Positions 58,980 to 64,000 of a stretch of DNA of 64,000 nt are shown piece by piece. A model generated the notes under the pieces. The model was given only the letters and a program-made list of their open reading frames with translations. It made no database searches and was not told where the DNA came from. Source of the stretch: Emydura subglobosa (taxonomy: Eukaryota; Chordata; Testudines; Chelidae); assembly GCA_007922225.1 (NCBI GenBank), contig ML680098.1, positions 2,914,001 through 2,978,000 of the forward strand. The letters are read 5' to 3'. Numbering within the stretch: the first letter of the stretch is position 1; each line of letters begins with the position of its first letter. The translations under genes were made by a program, and so were the position numbers.

Positions 58980-60285
58980 CTTTGCCATCAAGGCCAAAAG
59001 GAAGTGCTGTCACTTCTCTTCCTGTCAGGGCCTCAGTGCAGGCTCCCTCACCGACACTTTTCTCCTCCCTTGGTTGGAGGGGCTCCTGTTCGCCTGTCTG
59101 TTGATACCTTTGATCCACAAAGTCTTCCTGAAGGTGAAGAGAGACCAGCCACAGGTCATTCTTGTGGCACCAGCATGGCCCAGACAGCATTGGTTCAGAA
59201 TGCTGGTAGAGCTGGCGGGACCCAGGCATTGGACTCTGCCACTATGCCTGGACCTTCTGTCCCAAGATCCAGGTCACCTGCTCCACCTGGAGCTGGCCTC
59301 TTTCCACCTGATGGCTTGGATGCTCCATGGCTGAACCAGGAGGAGCAGGCCCGCTCGACCCAAGTTCCGCGCGTGCTCCTGGAGAGCAGGAAGCCAATGA
59401 CCAGATATGCCTACAGGGCTAAGTGGAAGCGCTTCACCTGCTGGGCAACCGAACATGGCATGTCCCTGACTGAGGCATTGATCCCAACAATCTTGGAATA
59501 TCTGCTTCACCTGAAGCAAGAAGGATTGGCCTTCTCATCAGTAAAGGTCCATGCGGCAGCCATATCTGCATTCCACTTCTTGGTGGGAGGTAGAACAGTC
59601 TTCTCACATGAAATGACGACTAGGTTCCTCAAGGGTCTGGAAAGGCTTTCTCATCAATAACGGCCCTTAGTGGGACTTGAACTTGGTCCTTTCCAGACTC
59701 ACCAGACTGCCCTTCGAGACAATGGCCTCATGCTCCCTTACATACCTGTTCTGGAAGGTTGCCTTCCTGGTCGCGATCACATCTGCCAGGTGAGTGTCGG
59801 AGATCAGGTTATTGACATTGGAACCACACTCTATGGCTTTTTACAAGATCCAGGTACGCCCACACCCTGCTTTTTTGCCTAAGGTGGTTTCCCACTATCA
59901 CATGAAGCAGGACATTTTCCTGCCTGTTTTTTGCCTCAAACCGCACAACTCCAGTGAGGAGAGGCATCTGCACTTGCTTGATGTGAGGAGGGCCCTGGTT
60001 TTTTATATCGACAGGACTAAACTCTTCTGTCACTCTTCGTGGCGATTGCAGACCGGATGAAGGCCTACCGGTTTCCTCAGTGTCTAAGTGGATCATGGCC
60101 TGTTATGAGCAGGCTGGGGTCACGCTGCCAGTGTCCTTGACAGCCCACTCAACAAGAGTGGAGGCATCATCTGTGGCCTTCCAAGTGCACGTCCCCACAT
60201 TGGACATGTTCACGGCAGCTTACTTGGTCATCGGTGCATACCTTCGCATCCCACTATGCCTTGATGCAACAAGCTTGGGGTGATG
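58980..60285 (+). pseudogene. DIRS-like tyrosine recombinase
   Basis: The N-terminal SAM-like part is clear in one frame (to 59660): RKPMTRYAYRAKWKRFTCWA, then IPTILEYLLHLKQEGLA and FSSVKVHAAAISAFHFL. The catalytic region lies in other frames. AFLVAITSAR is followed by a TGA at 59791-59793, where the family has Arg (a CGA to TGA change is likely). HSTR is at 60146-60157, and the catalytic Tyr context SVHTFASHYA is in a third frame, with Tyr at 60255-60257, 36 codons beyond the His. The enzyme family joins the circular element to the target by a Tyr-DNA link (family knowledge). Stop and frameshifts make this copy dead. Confidence 0.88.
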
Positions 60286-60361
60286 CTGGCTTCGGTTGGG
60301 TGGTGCTTCAAGGGTCACATCCATGAACTCCTTCCCACCTGCGGAGACGCTGTTGGTGAGT

Positions 60362-60444
60362 CACCTAAATTGGGAATGGACATGAGCAAGCACTCGAAGA
60401 AGAAAGAATGGTTACTTCCTGAATGTGTTGCTCATGTCCATTCG
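60362..60444 (+). repeat. DIRS-like internal complementary region
   Basis: 60362-60404 ('cacctaaattgggaatggac', 'atgagcaagcactcgaagaa') is the reverse complement of the extreme left end of the element. 60405-60444 ('gaatggttacttcctgaatg', 'tgttgctcatgtccattcg') is an inverted version of the extreme right end. Such a junction-like copy of both ends is the hallmark that lets DIRS elements complete a circular cDNA (family knowledge). Confidence 0.85.
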
Positions 60445-60477
60445 AAACCCGCTCTCCTTCCCTGCAGTTGGAGTTTC

Positions 60478-60660
60478 AGCAAGAAGGAACTGAGAGGGAG
60501 GTAGAGCCAACGGCGCTTATTTGTGGGCACATGTGCGGGTACCACTAAGGGAAAAGTTTTCCGGCACTGGTGCATATGGCAAGCGCACACACCTAAATTG
60601 GGAATGGACATGAGCAACGTGTGTCGAAGAACAACAGTTATGAGGTAAGTAACCGTTCTT
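60478..60660 (-). repeat. DIRS-like right terminal inverted repeat
   Basis: Inverted relative to 55243-55432. It adds a further 27 bp at its outer end ('acaacagttatgaggtaagt', 'aaccgtt') that the left end lacks, so the left terminus seems slightly truncated or replaced by the GGT repeats at 55228-55242. Confidence 0.88.
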
Positions 60661-61102
60661 TAGTACAGTTGACTCTCTTTCAGGGTTTGATGGCTTTTGA
60701 TAGCACATCTTTTAAGTTTTTTGAACCAATGGATGATTTAATCACAGTGTACTTAGTAATAGGAAGGATACACCTTTTTAATTTGGGAGGGTCTTCCAAG
60801 ACATTCTTCTTAACAACTTACCCCTTCATCACCATACTAACTTCTCTCTGGAAAACATCCATCCAGAGCCCATTAGCACAGCTATTGAAGCCTGATTTCT
60901 GAAATCATCATCTTACTGTCTGTAAAACACCTAACACCTCTTTTGTGCAGATAAACACAAAGTACAAAAGTGGAATTTCTAAAGAAGGAGGGTTTTGTAG
61001 TGGATAAAAGACATGACTGGGTATAAGGATTCAGGGTTCTATAAGTTAGTAAATGTAAGTTGCAGCTTTAAAGTTTTACCTGAGTGTCTATTATTTTCAA
61101 AG

Positions 61103-61228
61103 GACTTTATGTGACAACTTGAGGAGAGAGCGAGACAGAGCTGTGAGTGACTTGGCAGAGGCTCTTCGCAATCTTGATGACATGAGAAAACAAAAAAATG
61201 ATGCTGTGCGTGAACTGAAGGAACTAAA
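61103..61228 (+). CDS. DLG5: DLG5 exon h (end of coiled coil)
   Basis: The acceptor TTTTCAAAG ends at 61102 and the donor GTATGT starts at 61229. One base completes Arg; the exon ends with two bases of a Lys codon. It encodes LCDNLRRERDRAVSDLAEAL, a well-conserved block of DLG5, then RKQKNDAVRELKEL. It is 126 nt, with matching phases on both sides, so it too could be skipped without a frameshift, although I have no evidence that it is. Confidence 0.96.
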
Positions 61229-62340
61229 GTATGTTATAAAATGATTTAATTGTATGAAATGCTTTTTATACTAGAAACCTCTAATCAATGAACTCGTCTG
61301 CCTGTTTACATAAGCAAAGTCTACATCTCTGTAATTAAGATAGCACTAGTACACAAACCTCCTCGTGTAGATGCACTGCCTCAATTACAAAGCAGGGCTC
61401 ATTCTGGTTCAGCTTACTTCACTAACTTACTCAGAGCTTTTGATTACTCTTTAAGCTATTGCAGCTTGAGATTTAAGACAGTATCTTCATTTTAATGCTT
61501 TTAAGAAAACTATTCAGTTAGAAACAGAAAAATGTTTAAGTCCACATATACTGATGAGGTAGTAAGCATTTTGAAATCTGTGTGTCCCTGGTTTATCATA
61601 GCCTTTCACTTACATTATACCCCTGATTTCCATTAAGATTAAATGGAGCTTAAACACCTATTGTACATAATAGGATCCATCTGTAGATGAGTTTATGCAT
61701 GATCAGTATTGCATAAAATGCCTAACAAAGGGCCAAAGGAGCCTGTTAGTTAGTCATGTTACCCCTCAGGAAATAAAAAAATAGGAAGCTTCCATTCAGA
61801 TTAGACTGTTCAATCAGAAGCGTAATATGTTCTGAACATGTCTACATAGTAAAAGTGGCTGTTGAAATGCACCGAAGCAAGTCTTTCATTGCCGTCAGGC
61901 TTTGAACTTTGTTCATTATATCCACATTCCTACCAAATTATGAATAAGATGAGAAAACATTTATCACATAATTTTTCAGGGTGGTAGAAGATCTTATTTT
62001 CAATACTAAATCACATCCACTTCGCCCCTATAATTTTGGAGCATCTTATCTGAAGGGAAAAACTTGCTGCTGTCTTTCTTATGAGGCACTTTTTATATGT
62101 TTGTGCATGGTACTTATTTGTTTCCTATAGTTAATATGAGAAGGCTAGTACAATATGAAGGAAACAAAGTTTTAAAAAGTGCTTTCAGGTTTCTGTTAAA
62201 ATTGTGGGATGGGATAGACTAAGCAGAGCTTGCATTGCTAAATTAGAGAAAGAACTATAAAGTACATAATATCATCCATTCATTTCTTTACAGATGAACT
62301 GCTGAATTATCTATAAACACTTGCGTATTTCATTCCACAG
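61229..62340. other. DLG5: DLG5 intron h-i
   Basis: About 1.1 kb of AT-rich DNA. A short piece at 61315-61375 ('agtctacatctctgtaatta', 'cctcgtgtagatgcactgcc') resembles a minimal foldback related to family A. I see nothing else. Confidence 0.9.
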
Positions 62341-62473
62341 AGAGAAGATGGAGAACCAGTTGGAAAAGGAAGCCAGGTTTCGGCAGTTGATGACCCACAG
62401 TTCTCATGATTCAGCCATTGACACGGATTCGCTGGAATGGGAAACAGAAGTGGTGGAGTTTGAAAAAGACAGA
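62341..62473 (+). CDS. DLG5: DLG5 exon i (coiled-coil end and acidic linker)
   Basis: The acceptor TTCCACAG ends at 62340 and the donor GTAAGC starts at 62474. One base completes Lys, then 44 codons run to phase 0. It encodes MENQLEKEARFRQLMTHSSH, then an acidic Ser/Asp linker DSAIDTDSLEWETEVVEFE that leads to PDZ1. The HSSHDSAIDTDS block is diagnostic of DLG5. The open frame seen after the donor is intronic. Confidence 0.97.
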
Positions 62474-63086
62474 GTAAGCTCAAGATACGTTGAAGACTTT
62501 AGTGTTTTATGTGGATGAATTGGTTGATGTTTCATCATAACATGCCTTGTACAATGGCTTGTAAAAATGATGCTCTTTTGTGAATATGCATTTTTAAAGA
62601 ATTATTAATTTTCATTGTGTTTACGTACTGTATTTACGGTATCTGCAACAAATATCATTCCAGTCAGATATGGAAAATTGACATATTAAGGCAAAATACA
62701 CCATGATCACAAAAGATTTGTTATAAGAAATCTACTCCCTCCCGAGTACAAACCAAACATAACTTTATCATCTGATCTTGTAAGTTGCACAACTCTGCTA
62801 CCTCTATATAAAAATGAATGCTTATGTGTGTGCATGTGTATTTTAAAACAAGGAGTCTAATTCCAAACATTAACATTAATGGTAGTGATAATGAACAAGA
62901 TAACACTTAGTACCTGGGGGAGGAATTGAAAGTTCTGTTTGATAATTTGTACATCTGAGATATTGTTAAAGCACAAAAGATATAAAATAAGGGATAATAA
63001 GAGCATTCAGTTTACAGTTTCTGTGTACATACAAATGCAAAGTAGTTACCAGTTGAATCATTTGTATCATTAACCATATTTATTAG
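62474..63086. other. DLG5: DLG5 intron i-j
   Basis: About 0.6 kb, AT-rich, with no repeat or coding feature that I recognise. It is the shortest intron in the window. Confidence 0.92.
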
Positions 63087-63214
63087 GAGGATATGGACTT
63101 GAAAGCACTTGGTTTTGACGTGGCAGAAGGTGTGAATGAACCATATCTTCCTGGAGACTGTGGGATATTTGTCACCAAAGTAGACAAAGGAAGTATTGCG
63201 GATGGTCGATTAAG
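63087..63214 (+). CDS. DLG5: DLG5 exon j (start of PDZ domain 1)
   Basis: The acceptor TTATTAG ends at 63086 and the donor GTACAG starts at 63215. It is in phase 0 in and leaves two bases of an Arg codon. It encodes DLKALGFDVAEGVNEP followed by the first PDZ strands, PGDCGIFVTKVDKGS and IADGRL. PDZ domains bind C-terminal peptides of partner proteins (family knowledge); the rest of this domain is on the next exon, beyond the window. It is the last recognisable coding exon here. Confidence 0.96.
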
Positions 63215-64000
63215 GTACAGTGTTCAACTGGTAGATCCTTTAAATGCCACTTGAAAACACTTTTTAAAATTTGCTTTGGTTGTAAAATAAATAAATATAA
63301 ATGATCAGAATATTATGGATAGCTGATAACCTCTCCGTAGTTTTAAGTGGTTTGTGTTTTTTAGCTCCCCAATACCTTTGGCTTGGAAAATTAGTTTGAC
63401 CTGAAAATTGCAGAAAGAAAACTTCTGCAAAACATTATGGAAATTAATGTAGCTATTCTTGATTTACAGATTATTTAAAAACAATTACCCTGACTTTGAA
63501 ACGTTGACTCTTGTCTATTGCTTCTTTGTCTGCCTCCTAGCACTTAACCTGTTTCTGTCTCTTCAAACTTTCCACTTACTTAGATCTTCTTTTTGAGATG
63601 AGGTGACAAAGGGTCAGTAACTTGACAGGAGACCCTGAGGGTTAGTGGGACTTACTCAGGCTACATCTACACTAGAAGCGCTATAGTGGTGCAGCTTAAT
63701 TACTCCACCTCCCACAAGAGCAGAAGCTATCCCACTGACATAGCACTGTCTACACCAGTGCTTAAGTTGGTATAACTTAGGTTGCTCAGGAGTGTGGATT
63801 ATTCACACCCCTAAGTGATGTAAATTATACTGAAGCAAGTTCTAGTGTAGACAAGGTCTTGGTGTCATTAAATAGTTGTTGGGAAACATCATCCTTTTTC
63901 AGACATGGGGAGCATTAGACAAATGAGGTTTGGCATATCAAGGTTGTTACTGCTAATTATTATGGTTCTTTAATGAATTATTGCATATTTGCTCTGTGCA
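63215..64000. other. DLG5: DLG5 intron after exon j, partial
   Basis: The intron runs off the window. It has a family A short element at 63656-63860 and otherwise anonymous AT-rich DNA. Confidence 0.9.
63656..63860. mobile_element. Short inverted-repeat element (family A), copy 6
   Basis: The left end is 'ctcaggctacatctacacta' and the right end 'tctagtgtagacaaggtctt', imperfect inverted repeats. The interior has 'ccactgacatagcactgtct' and 'agtgtggattattcacaccc'. Non-coding, about 205 bp. Confidence 0.75.

Larger units (their letters stand above)
55243..60660 (+). mobile_element. DIRS-like tyrosine-recombinase retrotransposon, nearly full length
   Basis: About 5.4 kb. It has terminal inverted repeats (55243-55432 and 60478-60633), an internal complementary region near the 3' end (60362-60444), and coding remnants in DIRS order: Cys-rich gag-like frame, reverse transcriptase and RNase H, then tyrosine recombinase. 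There is no target duplication, as expected for recombinase-mediated insertion through a circular intermediate (family knowledge). Frames are broken in several places and the active-site motifs carry substitutions, so it is immobile. It is in the sense direction of DLG5. The outer ends are approximate. Confidence 0.93.
55168..61102. other. DLG5: DLG5 intron g-h
   Basis: About 5.9 kb, almost entirely occupied by a DIRS-like retrotransposon (55243-60660). Only about 75 bp at the donor side and about 440 bp at the acceptor side (60661-61102) remain as ordinary intron, with nothing recognisable in it. Confidence 0.93.
23416..63214 (+). other. DLG5: DLG5 gene, internal portion (ten exons and nine complete introns)
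   Basis: DLG5 is a membrane-associated guanylate-kinase-family scaffold at cell junctions, involved in epithelial polarity, cadherin delivery and, in vertebrates, Hippo and Hedgehog signalling (established knowledge). In the sequence, ten exons splice into one uninterrupted frame: 23416-23581, 27211-27354, 30567-30750, 38423-38682, 43991-44303, 48778-49008, 54983-55167, 61103-61228, 62341-62473 and 63087-63214. The product is highly charged, Glu/Lys/Gln-rich coiled coil ending in a PDZ start, and it matches the vertebrate DLG5 order that I recognise. Start codon, CARD region, remaining PDZ domains, SH3 and guanylate-kinase-like domain are absent because the gene runs off both ends. Introns range from about 0.6 kb to 7.7 kb. 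Confidence 0.97.

Overview
The window is intronic and exonic DNA from a vertebrate, most likely a turtle, with a crocodilian as the second choice. The single host gene I can support is DLG5 (discs large MAGUK scaffold protein 5), read on the plus strand. Ten consecutive internal exons lie between 23416 and 63214. Every junction has an AG acceptor and a GT donor, and all phases agree, giving 1870 coding nt (about 623 residues) with no stop. The protein runs from the Takusan-like segment, through the long central coiled coil, into the start of the first PDZ domain. The 5' exons (N-terminus, CARD) and the 3' exons (rest of PDZ1, PDZ2-4, SH3, guanylate-kinase-like domain) are outside the window. 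The lineage inference rests on the repeat mix: CR1 LINEs, MIR-type SINEs, an RTE LINE, a DIRS-like tyrosine-recombinase retrotransposon, hAT remnants and many short inverted-repeat elements.

Layout. 1-23415 is intronic sequence upstream of the first visible exon. It holds an unclassified coding-like segment (2.6-3.9 kb), a long decayed CR1/L3 LINE on the minus strand (4.8-7.4 kb) meeting a CR1 3' fragment on the plus strand, a CA microsatellite, a hAT relic whose C-terminal transposase segment is duplicated head to head (9.9-10.3 kb), a BED-finger relic (15.4 kb) and several SINE or short inverted-repeat copies. 23416-44303 carries five exons and contains two opposed CR1 copies (31.4-33.8 kb), one of which is well preserved. 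44304-64000 carries five more exons.

The two introns flanking the 185-nt exon at 54983-55167 each hold a nearly complete retroelement in the sense orientation. One is a 2.9-kb RTE LINE bounded by a perfect 17-bp target-site duplication. The other is a 5.4-kb DIRS-like element with terminal inverted repeats, an internal complementary region, and gag-like, RT/RNase H and tyrosine-recombinase reading frames. Both are broken by frameshifts and stops and look immobile.

I found no operon, CRISPR array, tRNA or rRNA gene, or promoter. I see no strong candidate for a wholly new biological system. The most informative items are the anatomy of the two retroelements, the uneven identity inside the hAT inverted duplication, nested SINE/short-element insertions, and a tetranucleotide repeat starting at the +5 region of a DLG5 splice donor. 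Repeat family names are recognition from memory and were not checked by search.
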